Notes under the pieces: generated by a model
What the model was told of the DNA's origin: nothing
The model's input: the letters and a program-made list of their open reading frames with translations, nothing else
Databases searched by the model: none
Translations under genes and position numbers: made by a program
Shown: positions 9,975 to 17,898 of the stretch, one piece after another
Position numbering within the stretch: the first letter of the stretch is position 1
Layout of the letters: every line of letters starts with the position of its first letter
Assembly: GCF_030646845.1 (NCBI RefSeq)
Contig: NZ_JAUSLE010000026.1
Span: 19,887-83,886 of the forward strand
DNA from: Rhodoferax sp.
GTDB taxonomy: Bacteria > Pseudomonadota > Gammaproteobacteria > Burkholderiales > Burkholderiaceae_C
Length of the DNA: 64,000 nt
Direction of reading: 5' to 3'

Positions 9975-10045
9975 GTCAATCACTCCATCAGTTGCAACAG
10001 TCTCTTGCGATGATAGTGGTGAAATCGAGGCCCGACCATTGCGGT

Positions 10046-10813
10046 TTACCTGCAATTGTTATGGAGCTTCCACTTTTCTTCGTGGCCGATGGCCTTGGCG
10101 AATTCAGGCACCTTGCAGCGCTCGGCCTCGGCCGGGTCGATGGGGGTGGCGGGAGTCGAGATACCGGCCTGTGGCACTGGAGGCACGTTGTGCGAACCCG
10201 TTCGGTAGACCGATTGAGCGATACCGCCCACCAGCACAAAGAACAGCGCCACGACAGCCAACTGCACCAGCGTCACGCCCGAGGACTTGGCGGGAGCGAC
10301 CTCGCACACCCCGCCGGGACAGAACTGGGCCGCTTCCTTGCTGAACAGGTTGTAGACCTTGCAGCCGATGCAGATGCCAAACGCGGCTTCAAAAAACAAC
10401 AGAGTCAAGCAGGTGGCGCAAACGATCAGGTTGATGGGGCCGATCACGTTGTTGAGCACCATCAGGTACAGCATGGCGAGCGCCAGCACCAAGCCGATCG
10501 CCCAGGCAAAGCGCTTTTGCGGCGCACCGACGTATTCGGCTTGTTGTTTGCGCACAATCCATTGCCCCACGATCAGGCTGGGGGCATAGCGCGGGTTGAT
10601 GAAAATGCGAATGGTGAAGTCAATCAAAAAGGCGACCACGAATACCCGGGTCGGCTGGAAGTTGCCCAGCAGCCATGCATGCATGAACGCGATAAAGGCC
10701 GGAATGAACAGCAGGCCGGCGCCGGCCCGCACCGCGCGCTCGTTGAGCACCCGCACCGCAAAACCGTCGACTTGTTCGCCAAACTCAAACACATTGCGCA
10801 TCATTTTTTCCAT
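10046..10813 (-). CDS. DUF4395 integral membrane protein
   Basis: About 255 aa from ATG 10813 (MEKMMRNVFEFG); ATGs at 10804 and 10801 are equally possible. Four or more hydrophobic helices occur (AGAGLLFIPAFIAFMHAW, VVAFLIDFTIRIF, AWAIGLVLALAMLYLMV). The conserved features of DUF4395 are visible: an N-terminal F-R-V-N-E-R-A-V-R segment, INPRYAP, and FGICIGCKVYNLF with a CxxC pair that may be redox-active. A hydrophilic tail of ~100 residues follows, with a further helix. Last gene of the leftward cluster from 15.7 kb. Function unknown. Confidence 0.82.
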   Translation of the reverse strand: MEKMMRNVFEFGEQVDGFAVRVLNERAVRAGAGLLFIPAFIAFMHAWLLGNFQPTRVFVVAFLIDFTIRIFINPRYAPSLIVGQWIVRKQQAEYVGAPQKRFAWAIGLVLALAMLYLMVLNNVIGPINLIVCATCLTLLFFEAAFGICIGCKVYNLFSKEAAQFCPGGVCEVAPAKSSGVTLVQLAVVALFFVLVGGIAQSVYRTGSHNVPPVPQAGISTPATPIDPAEAERCKVPEFAKAIGHEEKWKLHNNCR

Positions 10814-10847
10814 CTGAAATTGAAACCTTGCCGGTGGCCGCGCACGA

Positions 10848-11813
10848 TCAACGTGACCCCGATCGTCCGCTGCGGGTAAACACAAAAATCCCCGCGATCA
10901 CCAGCACCGTGCCCGCCGCCACCCAGGCCGTGAAGGGCTCGCCCAGGATCACGACACCCATCAGAATGGTCGACATCGGCCCGACCATGCCGGTCTGGGC
11001 GGCCAGGCTGGCGCCGATGCGCTCGATCGCCATCATCACCAGCAACACCGGTACCGCCGTGCACAAGGTCGCATTCAGCACCGAGAGCCAGATCACCTCC
11101 GGCGCCACCATCGCGGCACTCCAGGGGCGCAGCAGCACAAACTGCGCGATGCACAACAGGCAGGCCACCGTGGTCGCCAGGCCGACCAGACGCAGGGAAC
11201 CCAGACGCTGCACCAGCTCACCGCTGAAGGTCAGGTACACGGCATAGCTGACCGCGCTGAGAAACACCAGCAAGGCGCCCAAAGCCACGTCACCGCCTTC
11301 GAGCTTGATCTCGTGGCCAAACACCAGCATCACGCCGGCATAGCTGATCAGCATGCCCACCGCCTGGGTCCGCTGGATCTTGCGCTTGTAGAGCACCAGG
11401 CCCAGCAACAACACCAGCGTCGGGTTGAGGTACAGAATGAGCCGCTCCAGCGAAGCGCTGATAAATGACAGGCCGGCGAAGTCAAGGTAGCTGGCGAGGT
11501 AGTACCCAGTGACACCCAGGCCCAGAATGCCCAACCAATCGCTGCGTGTCAGCGGCGGCTTGCCGCGGCTGGACCACCAGGCCATCAGCGCAAAAATGGG
11601 CAGCGCAAACAGCATGCGGTACATGATCAGCGTGACGGCATCGACGCCATGCCGGTACGCCAGCTTGACGATGATGGCCTTGCCACTGAACGCAATGGCG
11701 CCGACAGTGGCCAGCACCAACCCGGTCGCTATGCTTTTGGGAGCTACCTGCGCTCTGGATACGGGGCCTACAGGCACTTTTTCCGTATTTTCTGTGCGGG
11801 ACTCTGTTTTCAA
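10848..11813 (-). CDS. EamA/DMT-family transporter
   Basis: Inner-membrane carrier, 321 aa, with ten predicted helices in two EamA repeats; AFSGKAIIVKLAYRHG and the second-half RIGASLAAQTGMVGPMSTI are characteristic. The frame begins at TTG 11813, which overlaps the TGA of the upstream gamma-glutamyltransferase gene (TTGA), suggesting translational coupling. About 18 residues of the hydrophilic N-terminus (around KVPVGPVSRAQVAPKS) are encoded by a dispersed repeat, so the present N-terminus is probably secondary. Coupling to the transferase hints at transport of an amino acid or peptide product, an inference only. Confidence 0.86.
   Translation of the reverse strand: MKTESRTENTEKVPVGPVSRAQVAPKSIATGLVLATVGAIAFSGKAIIVKLAYRHGVDAVTLIMYRMLFALPIFALMAWWSSRGKPPLTRSDWLGILGLGVTGYYLASYLDFAGLSFISASLERLILYLNPTLVLLLGLVLYKRKIQRTQAVGMLISYAGVMLVFGHEIKLEGGDVALGALLVFLSAVSYAVYLTFSGELVQRLGSLRLVGLATTVACLLCIAQFVLLRPWSAAMVAPEVIWLSVLNATLCTAVPVLLVMMAIERIGASLAAQTGMVGPMSTILMGVVILGEPFTAWVAAGTVLVIAGIFVFTRSGRSGSR
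11728..11784 (+). repeat. Dispersed repeat, copy at the 5' end of the EamA gene
   Basis: GCTATGCTTTTGGGAGCTAC head, then CTGCGCTCTGG, GGGGCCTACAGGCAC and a T-run. It is antisense to, and read in frame by, the leftward EamA gene directly after its start. Confidence 0.7.
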
Positions 11814-13423
11814 AAACCGACTGCCTGACCATCACGGCGCGCATCGCTGGCCGCGACGTAGCCTTGCACGCCGGGGTCACCCGCGCGCCAGATGAACTGG
11901 CCGGCCCCGAAGTCCTGGTACGAGTCGTTGATGACTTCCATGCGGTGACCGCGGTCATTCAGGCCTTGCACCGTATCCGGGTTCATCGACGCCTCGACAT
12001 TGATCTCCAGCCCGGCATTGAAACGCCAGCGCGGCGCGTCGCAGGCCGCTTGCGGACTCTGCCGATAGTCCAGCATACGCACCAGTGTCTGCATATGGCC
12101 CTGCGGCTGCATATTGCCGCCCATCACGCCGAAACTCATCACAGGCTGCCCGTTCTGGGTCAGGAACGCCGGAATGATGGTGTGAAACGGTCGCTTGCCC
12201 GGTGCCACCACATTCGGACTGTCCGGGTTCAAACTGAAGCAATGCCCGCGGTTTTGCAGGCTGATGCCAAAGGTAGGTTCCACACAGCCCGAACCAAAGC
12301 CCATGTAATTGCTCTGGATGAAACTGACCATCATGCCGGACTCGTCGGCTGCGGTGAGGTAAATGGTGCCGCCCTTGACCGGGTTGCCAGCCTTGAAATT
12401 CTGCGCCCGGCGCATGCCGATCAGTTTGGCGCGCGAGGCCAGATAGGCCGGATCCAGCATCTGCTCCACCGTCACTTCCATGCTGGACGGCTCTGCCACA
12501 AAGCGGTACACATCGGCGAAGGCCAGCTTCATGGCCTCAATCTGCAGATGCTGCGAATCGACGCCATCGACCGGCATGGCGCCCAGGTCAAACTGGTCCA
12601 GAATGCCCAGCGCGATCAGGGCCGCAATGCCCTGGCCATTGGGTGGAATCTCATGCAGCGTGTAGCCACGGTAGTTTTTGGCGATCGGCGTCACCCACTC
12701 GGGACGATGGGCAGCGAGGTCGCGCAAGGTCAGGCTGCCACCCTGCTGCGCCGAAAACTGCTCAATCGCCTGGGCGATTTCCCCGCTGTAGAACGCTTCA
12801 CCTTTTGTAGCAGCTATCGCACGCAGGGCGCGGGCTGCAGCCGGAAACTGAAACAATTCACCAACGTTTGGGGCGCGTCCGCGTGGCAGAAAGGCCTGGG
12901 CAAAACCGGGCATCGCCTTGAGCTCTTCCACCGGCGCTGCCCATTTTTGTTGCACCACCGGCGGCACCAGGTAGCCGCGTTCTGCCATCTCGATGGCGGG
13001 CGCCATCAGCTCGGCAAACGGCAACTTGCCAAAGCGCTCGCTCAAGGCCACCCAGGCGCTGACCGCACCCGGCACCGTGGCCGAATCGATGCCGCGTTTG
13101 GGCGGTGTCATGGTGTTGGCGCCGTACTTGGCGGCAAAGTAAGCCTGCGTCCAGGCCTGCGGCGCGCGGCCGGAGGCGTTAAGACCGTGCAACTCCTTGC
13201 CATCCCACAAAATACAGAATGCATCGCTACCCAGACCATTGCTGACCGGCTCAACAATCGTCATCGCCGCTGCTGCCGCCACGGCGGCATCGACCGCATT
13301 GCCGCCCTTGAGCAACATGCGCAGCCCGGCCTGCGCCGCCAACGGGTGCGAGGTGGACACCACATTGCGGGCAAACAGCGGCAGGCGGGTGGAGGTGTAG
13401 GGGTTGTGGTAATTGAAGTCCAT
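11810..13423 (-). CDS. ggt: Gamma-glutamyltransferase family protein
   Basis: Ntn-hydrolase of the Ggt family, which cleaves gamma-glutamyl bonds of glutathione or related amides after autoprocessing. 537 aa from ATG 13423. The large-subunit start has STSHPLAAQAGLRMLLKGG and NAVDAAVAAA. The processing threonine is probably T353 in GGTIYLTAAD, followed by SFIQSNYMGFGSG and later GVMGGNMQPQGHMQ. No signal peptide is evident, unlike periplasmic E. coli Ggt, so this is a YwrD-like cytoplasmic type. Lies 31 bases after a Bug receptor gene and overlaps the following EamA gene. Substrate uncertain; cephalosporin acylases share the fold. Confidence 0.92.
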   Translation of the reverse strand: MDFNYHNPYTSTRLPLFARNVVSTSHPLAAQAGLRMLLKGGNAVDAAVAAAAAMTIVEPVSNGLGSDAFCILWDGKELHGLNASGRAPQAWTQAYFAAKYGANTMTPPKRGIDSATVPGAVSAWVALSERFGKLPFAELMAPAIEMAERGYLVPPVVQQKWAAPVEELKAMPGFAQAFLPRGRAPNVGELFQFPAAARALRAIAATKGEAFYSGEIAQAIEQFSAQQGGSLTLRDLAAHRPEWVTPIAKNYRGYTLHEIPPNGQGIAALIALGILDQFDLGAMPVDGVDSQHLQIEAMKLAFADVYRFVAEPSSMEVTVEQMLDPAYLASRAKLIGMRRAQNFKAGNPVKGGTIYLTAADESGMMVSFIQSNYMGFGSGCVEPTFGISLQNRGHCFSLNPDSPNVVAPGKRPFHTIIPAFLTQNGQPVMSFGVMGGNMQPQGHMQTLVRMLDYRQSPQAACDAPRWRFNAGLEINVEASMNPDTVQGLNDRGHRMEVINDSYQDFGAGQFIWRAGDPGVQGYVAASDARRDGQAVGF

Positions 13424-13454
13424 GATGGGTATCCGGGTGATGGGTCGTCTGCTT

Positions 13455-14414
13455 TTAATCCGCTGTGATCTTGCGGTCGATGATGATTTTTTTCCACTTG
13501 GCTGTGTCGGCCCGCACCAGGCTGGCAAAAGCCTGTGGCGTACCCCCGGTGGGCTCAGCCCCGAGCCGGGCAAAACGCTCTTTCACATCCGTCTCTCCCA
13601 GCGCCGCATTCACAGCCTGATTGACTTTGGCCGTGATGTCGGCGGGCAAGCCCTTGGGCCCGTACAGGCCAAACCAGGTGGTGGATTCATAACCGGGCAA
13701 CACCTCGGCCACTGTGGGCATACCCGGCGCCAGCGCGGTCGGCTTGAGACTGGTTACCGCCAGCCCGCGCAACTTGCCATCCTTGACATGCGGCATCCCT
13801 GTGACCAGCGAATCAAACAGCACATCGACCTTGCCACTGATCAGGTCGGGCATGGCCAGCGCTGTGCCGCGGTAAGGGATGTGCAGGATGAAGGTGTCCG
13901 ACGCGGCCTTGAAGTACTCGGTCGACAGATGCACGATGGTGCCGTTGCCGCTGGACGCGTAATTCAGGCGCCCCGGGTTCTTGCGCGCGTAGTCGATGAA
14001 CTCGCGCATGGTTCTGGCCGGCGAAGAGTTCGGCACCAGCACAATATTGGGCGAGGTCGCCACATAGGCGATGGGCGTGAAGTCGGTCTCGGCGTTGTAG
14101 GGAATTTTCGGATTGATGGCCGGACCGATGCTGTGCGTGCTGGAGGTCGCCAGCAGCAGCGTGTAGCCATCCGGCGCCGCTTTGGACGCAGCGTCGGCCC
14201 CGATGGTGCCACCGGCCCCGGGCCGGTTTTCCACCACCACGGGCTGGCCCATCTTTTCGCCCAGTTTTTGCGACAGGGCGCGCGCCAGAATGTCGGTCGC
14301 ACCACCGGCCGGGAAAGGCACCAGCAGACGAATGGGCTTGGCCGGATAGGTCTGGGCCGACACCGACGCCGCGAGCCAGAGCAGAAGAAGAGGAAACAGA
14401 TATCGAAGTTTCAT
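13455..14414 (-). CDS. Bug-family tripartite tricarboxylate transporter substrate-binding protein
   Basis: Second periplasmic Bug receptor in the window, 319 aa from ATG 14414 (AAAGGGTGA upstream; an in-frame GTG three codons earlier overlaps the preceding stop). Signal peptide: MKLRYLF, leucine-rich core, cleavage after SVSA. The mature start IRLLVPFPAGGATDILAR and VENRPGAGGTIGADA are the Bug signature. It is sandwiched between DUF3422 and gamma-glutamyltransferase genes on one strand, so it may deliver the substrate of that cluster. Ligand not predictable. Confidence 0.93.
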   Translation of the reverse strand: MKLRYLFPLLLLWLAASVSAQTYPAKPIRLLVPFPAGGATDILARALSQKLGEKMGQPVVVENRPGAGGTIGADAASKAAPDGYTLLLATSSTHSIGPAINPKIPYNAETDFTPIAYVATSPNIVLVPNSSPARTMREFIDYARKNPGRLNYASSGNGTIVHLSTEYFKAASDTFILHIPYRGTALAMPDLISGKVDVLFDSLVTGMPHVKDGKLRGLAVTSLKPTALAPGMPTVAEVLPGYESTTWFGLYGPKGLPADITAKVNQAVNAALGETDVKERFARLGAEPTGGTPQAFASLVRADTAKWKKIIIDRKITAD

Positions 14415-14419
14415 GACAG

Positions 14420-15712
14420 TCACCCTTTAAAAACCCTGTTATGCAATCGACGCAGGGACGCCCAGACGCCGAGCGCGACCAGGGGAATGGTGGCAGCGGC
14501 CGTGCTTTCCGCACTCCAGGGCCACCCCAGGGCATGCGCTCCCTTGGCCAGATAGCTGACCAGGCCAACGATGTAGTAAGTGATGGCCGCCACCGACAGG
14601 CCCTCGACCGTGGACTGCAGCTTGAGCTGAAGGTCCTGCCTCTGGTTCATCGTGGCCAGCAGGGCCTGGCTGCTTTGCTGCTGCTCGATCTCCACCCGCG
14701 TGCGCAGCAGGTTGCTGATGCGCGAGACCCGTTGCGACAGCGCGTCTTGCCGGCGGGTGGCCCACTCGCAGGTGCTGCGTGCGGGGGTCAGGCGGCGATC
14801 CATGAATTCTCCGATGGTCTGCATGCCTGGCAAAGCGGATTCGTTAATTTCAGTAATGCGTTTGTCCACCAACTCAAAATAGGCCACGCTCGCCGAGAAC
14901 CGCGAATGGGTGGCTGCATGCTGGCTCTCCACCTGCCCCGCCAGTTTGGTGAGCCGGTCCAGCAGCATCGGCTCATCGGCCGCGGTGGCGCTGCGGATGG
15001 CACTGGCCAGTTCGGCCAGTTCGCGCTCCGCACTGGACAGGATGCTTGAAGCCTCGCGCGCTGCCGGCAAGCCCAGCAAGGCGGCCATGCGGTAGGTCTC
15101 AATCTCCAGCAGACGTTGTACCAACCGGCCCAGACGGCGCGGCGACATGTTCCCGGCCAGCAGCACCATGCGCGAAAAACCATCGGCATGCATGGTGAAA
15201 TCCGTGTAGACCTCCCCCACGCCGCCGGCCACACTCGACGCTACCAGCGAGTCCTCCAGCAGCACGTGCTTGACCAGCGCCGTGGCACCCGAAGCATCGG
15301 CTGGCACGACCCACAGGTGCAGACTCGACAGGCACTGGCCTGGCAGTCCGGCGAACCAGTCTTGCGGCACGGCGTCCAGCGCCCGGGCGGGCTCAAGCTC
15401 CCCCAGCCGCTCTGTGGACAGGGCGCTCATGAAGGTCCAGGTCACAAATTCCGTGTGCAACTCCCAGCGGATGTGGAATGCGCCCAGGTCCATTCGGAAA
15501 TGGCTGGACTGTGGGTCCGGCAGCGGCAAATGGTGGTCGCGCAGCAGCGTCGCCACGTGCACCCGGCTGGCGTTGCGCTGTGCGGCGTCACACGCCATGA
15601 CGACGTGCGAGATCGCCAGTGGCGCGGCCAGCGCCTGCGGTGGCCGGGCATGAACTTCATTGTGCAGGGCCGCGCGTTGCGGGTGCTGGTTCAAATGGTG
15701 CTTGAGTTGCAT
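14420..15712 (-). CDS. DUF3422 family protein
   Basis: 430 aa from ATG 15712 with AAGGAAC upstream. The N-terminus HPQRAALHNEVHARPP is the DUF3422 signature. The middle contains long helices; a hydrophobic pair near the C-terminus (AAITYYIVGLVSYLAKG and AATIPLVALGVWASL) suggests membrane anchoring. A helical segment with RVSRISNLLRTRVEIEQQQ precedes it. First gene of a leftward cluster with a Bug receptor, gamma-glutamyltransferase, an exporter and DUF4395; it is separated from the tctA gene behind it by an intrinsic terminator. Function unknown. Confidence 0.9.
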   Translation of the reverse strand: MQLKHHLNQHPQRAALHNEVHARPPQALAAPLAISHVVMACDAAQRNASRVHVATLLRDHHLPLPDPQSSHFRMDLGAFHIRWELHTEFVTWTFMSALSTERLGELEPARALDAVPQDWFAGLPGQCLSSLHLWVVPADASGATALVKHVLLEDSLVASSVAGGVGEVYTDFTMHADGFSRMVLLAGNMSPRRLGRLVQRLLEIETYRMAALLGLPAAREASSILSSAERELAELASAIRSATAADEPMLLDRLTKLAGQVESQHAATHSRFSASVAYFELVDKRITEINESALPGMQTIGEFMDRRLTPARSTCEWATRRQDALSQRVSRISNLLRTRVEIEQQQSSQALLATMNQRQDLQLKLQSTVEGLSVAAITYYIVGLVSYLAKGAHALGWPWSAESTAAATIPLVALGVWASLRRLHNRVFKG

Positions 15713-15770
15713 GGTTGTTCCTTGGCTAGCCATTGTGACGCACAGCAATTACAGCGATACCCACCGCGAT

Positions 15771-15795
15771 AAAAAACGGCACCCGAAGGTGCCGT
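15771..15795 (-). terminator. Intrinsic terminator of the tctB-tctA operon
   Basis: Read leftward: ACGGCACC, loop TTCG, GGTGCCGT, then a run of T. Eight-base perfect stem with a stable tetraloop, 20 bases after the tctA stop. Confidence 0.88.
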
Positions 15796-15815
15796 TGTCG
15801 TTGCGCCTTAAGAGG

Positions 15816-17327
15816 TCAGTCTTCGACAAACGCCTCTTCGCGTTTCTTCTTGATCGAGGGCAGCAGCACGATCACCAGCAGCAGGACCGCCACGGCCAAC
15901 AGGCTGGCCGACAGGCCACGCGTGACGAAGACGCTCCAGTCACCTCGCGACAGCAGCAAGGCCCGGCGCAGGTTTTCCTCCATCATGGGCCCGAGGATGA
16001 AGCCCAGCAGCAGCGGTGCGGGCTCGGCACCGAGCTTGATGAACAGATAGCCGATGACACCGAACATCGCCACCATCCAGATGTCCCAGGTGTTGTTGTT
16101 CGTGGAGTAAACGCCGATGGCACAGAACAGCACAATGGCCGGGAACAGCCAGCGATACGGCACGCTCAGCAGCCTGATCCAGATGCCGATCAAAGGCAGG
16201 TTCAGGATGATCAGCATGGCATTGCCAATCCACATTGAAGCGATCAGACCCCAGAACAGTTCAGGATTGCTGGTCATCACCTGCGGTCCGGGCTGGATGT
16301 TGTGGATGGTCATGGCCCCCACCATCAGGGCCATCACCGCATTGGGCGGAATACCCAGGGTCAGCAGAGGAATGAAGGAGGTCTGCGAGGCGGCATTATT
16401 GGCCGCTTCCGGCGCGGCCACACCACGGATGTTGCCCTTGCCAAACGGCACTTCGCCCGGTTGCAGCTTGGTTTTCTTCTCCAGCGTGTAGGCGGCAAAA
16501 GCAGCCATCACGGCACCGCCACCGGGCAGGATACCCAGGACGGCACCCAGTGATGTGCCGCGCAGAATGGCAGGCACCATGCGCTTGAAATCCTGCTTGT
16601 TCGGCAACAGCCCTTTCACATCGGCCGTAAATACCTCGCGCTCGCTCTCATGCTTGCCCAGGTTGCTGATGATCTCACCGTAGCCGAACACCCCCATGGC
16701 GATCACGATAAAGCCAATGCCATCCGTCAATTCCGGAATGTCAAAGCTGAAACGGGCCACACCCGAATTCACGTCGGTGCCCACCATGCCCAGCAGCAGG
16801 CCCAGCACAATCATGCCGAAGGCCTTGAGCAGCGAGCCCGACGCCAGCACCACAGCGCCGATCAGACCCAGGATCATCAAGGAAAAATACTCGGCCGGGC
16901 CAAACAGGAAGGCGACTTCGGTCAGTGGCACGGCAAAGGCCGCCAGCACCAGCGTACCGACACAACCGGCGAAGAACGAACCCATGCCCGCCGCCGCCAG
17001 CGCCGGACCCGCTCGTCCCTGACGCGCCATCTGATAGCCATCGATCACGGTCACCACGGACGATGATTCACCGGGAAGGTTGACCAGAATGGCGGTCGTC
17101 GAACCACCGTACTGCGCACCGTAATAAATGCCTGCCAGCATGATCAACGCCGACACCGGTGGCAAGGCGTAGGTGGCCGGCAACAGCATGGCAATGGTGG
17201 CCAGCGGGCCAATGCCGGGCAGCACGCCGATCAGCGTGCCCAGCAGACACCCGACAAACGCATACATCAGGTTGATCGGCGTGAAGGCCACGCTGAAACC
17301 CAGCGACAGGTTGGTAAACAGATCCAT
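15816..17327 (-). CDS. tctA: Tripartite tricarboxylate transporter permease, large subunit TctA
   Basis: Large inner-membrane subunit (503 aa, about 11-12 helices) of a TTT transporter moving small carboxylates with a cation gradient. Diagnostic stretches: GVLPGIGPLATIAMLLP at ~34-50, the YYGAQYGGSTTAILVNLPGE loop soon after, and a second-half GILPGGGAVMAAFAAY repeat. It follows tctB by nine bases and ends in an intrinsic terminator, so the two form a minimal operon lacking its own TctC; two Bug receptors occur at 8.1 and 13.5 kb. Confidence 0.96.
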   Translation of the reverse strand: MDLFTNLSLGFSVAFTPINLMYAFVGCLLGTLIGVLPGIGPLATIAMLLPATYALPPVSALIMLAGIYYGAQYGGSTTAILVNLPGESSSVVTVIDGYQMARQGRAGPALAAAGMGSFFAGCVGTLVLAAFAVPLTEVAFLFGPAEYFSLMILGLIGAVVLASGSLLKAFGMIVLGLLLGMVGTDVNSGVARFSFDIPELTDGIGFIVIAMGVFGYGEIISNLGKHESEREVFTADVKGLLPNKQDFKRMVPAILRGTSLGAVLGILPGGGAVMAAFAAYTLEKKTKLQPGEVPFGKGNIRGVAAPEAANNAASQTSFIPLLTLGIPPNAVMALMVGAMTIHNIQPGPQVMTSNPELFWGLIASMWIGNAMLIILNLPLIGIWIRLLSVPYRWLFPAIVLFCAIGVYSTNNNTWDIWMVAMFGVIGYLFIKLGAEPAPLLLGFILGPMMEENLRRALLLSRGDWSVFVTRGLSASLLAVAVLLLVIVLLPSIKKKREEAFVED

Positions 17328-17336
17328 TGTTATTCC

Positions 17337-17825
17337 TTAACCTGTAATAAACGTCGGCCACACCGGAAACTGCAACTTGAGCAGCACGATGAAGGCCAGG
17401 TAACTGATGATCGCCAGCACGGTGGCCAGAATCACGACTTCCTTGAGTTTGAATTCTTCACCGGCCAGGCTGGCGATGAAGGTCAGGGCATAAATGCCGG
17501 CGATCAGCCCCATGGCCGGAATCTTCAGGCTGGGAAGCCCGCCGATCATCAGGCCGAACACCAGGTTGGCCCCAATGATGAAGAACAGGGGTTTCCAGGC
17601 CCAGGTGCCAATCTTGTCCCCGTCTTCGGTTTCGACCACCAGGGCCTTGAACGTGATAACGACCCCAAGGATCGCCAGCAAGACGCCCAGCATCATCGGA
17701 AAGTAACCGGGCCCCATGCGCGCGCCAGTGCCGACGTTGTAAGTAGCGGCACCCCAGGCAAAGGCCACGCCGACACCCATGAACATGAGTCCGGAGAAAA
17801 AGTCTTTTTGACTCTTGATATTCAT
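17337..17825 (-). CDS. tctB: Tripartite tricarboxylate transporter small subunit TctB
   Basis: Small membrane subunit, 162 aa, four helices. The start at ATG 17825 has GAGGAGC at good spacing; the longer frame upstream would add 17 residues without support. Helix 1 FFSGLMFMGVGVAFAWGA, then GTGARMGPGYFP, which is the conserved TctB segment, and FKALVVE. Works with TctA directly downstream. Confidence 0.93.
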   Translation of the reverse strand: MNIKSQKDFFSGLMFMGVGVAFAWGAATYNVGTGARMGPGYFPMMLGVLLAILGVVITFKALVVETEDGDKIGTWAWKPLFFIIGANLVFGLMIGGLPSLKIPAMGLIAGIYALTFIASLAGEEFKLKEVVILATVLAIISYLAFIVLLKLQFPVWPTFITG

Positions 17826-17898
17826 GAATAAGCTCCTCGAATAATTCGAACCGCTCATTTTGCCCGGGAAATCCATGCCACTGGCATGTGGATTTCAC

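Noticed and set aside
11864..13468. 534-codon frame opposite gamma-glutamyltransferase
   Set aside because: Histidine/arginine-rich shadow of a well-supported gene.
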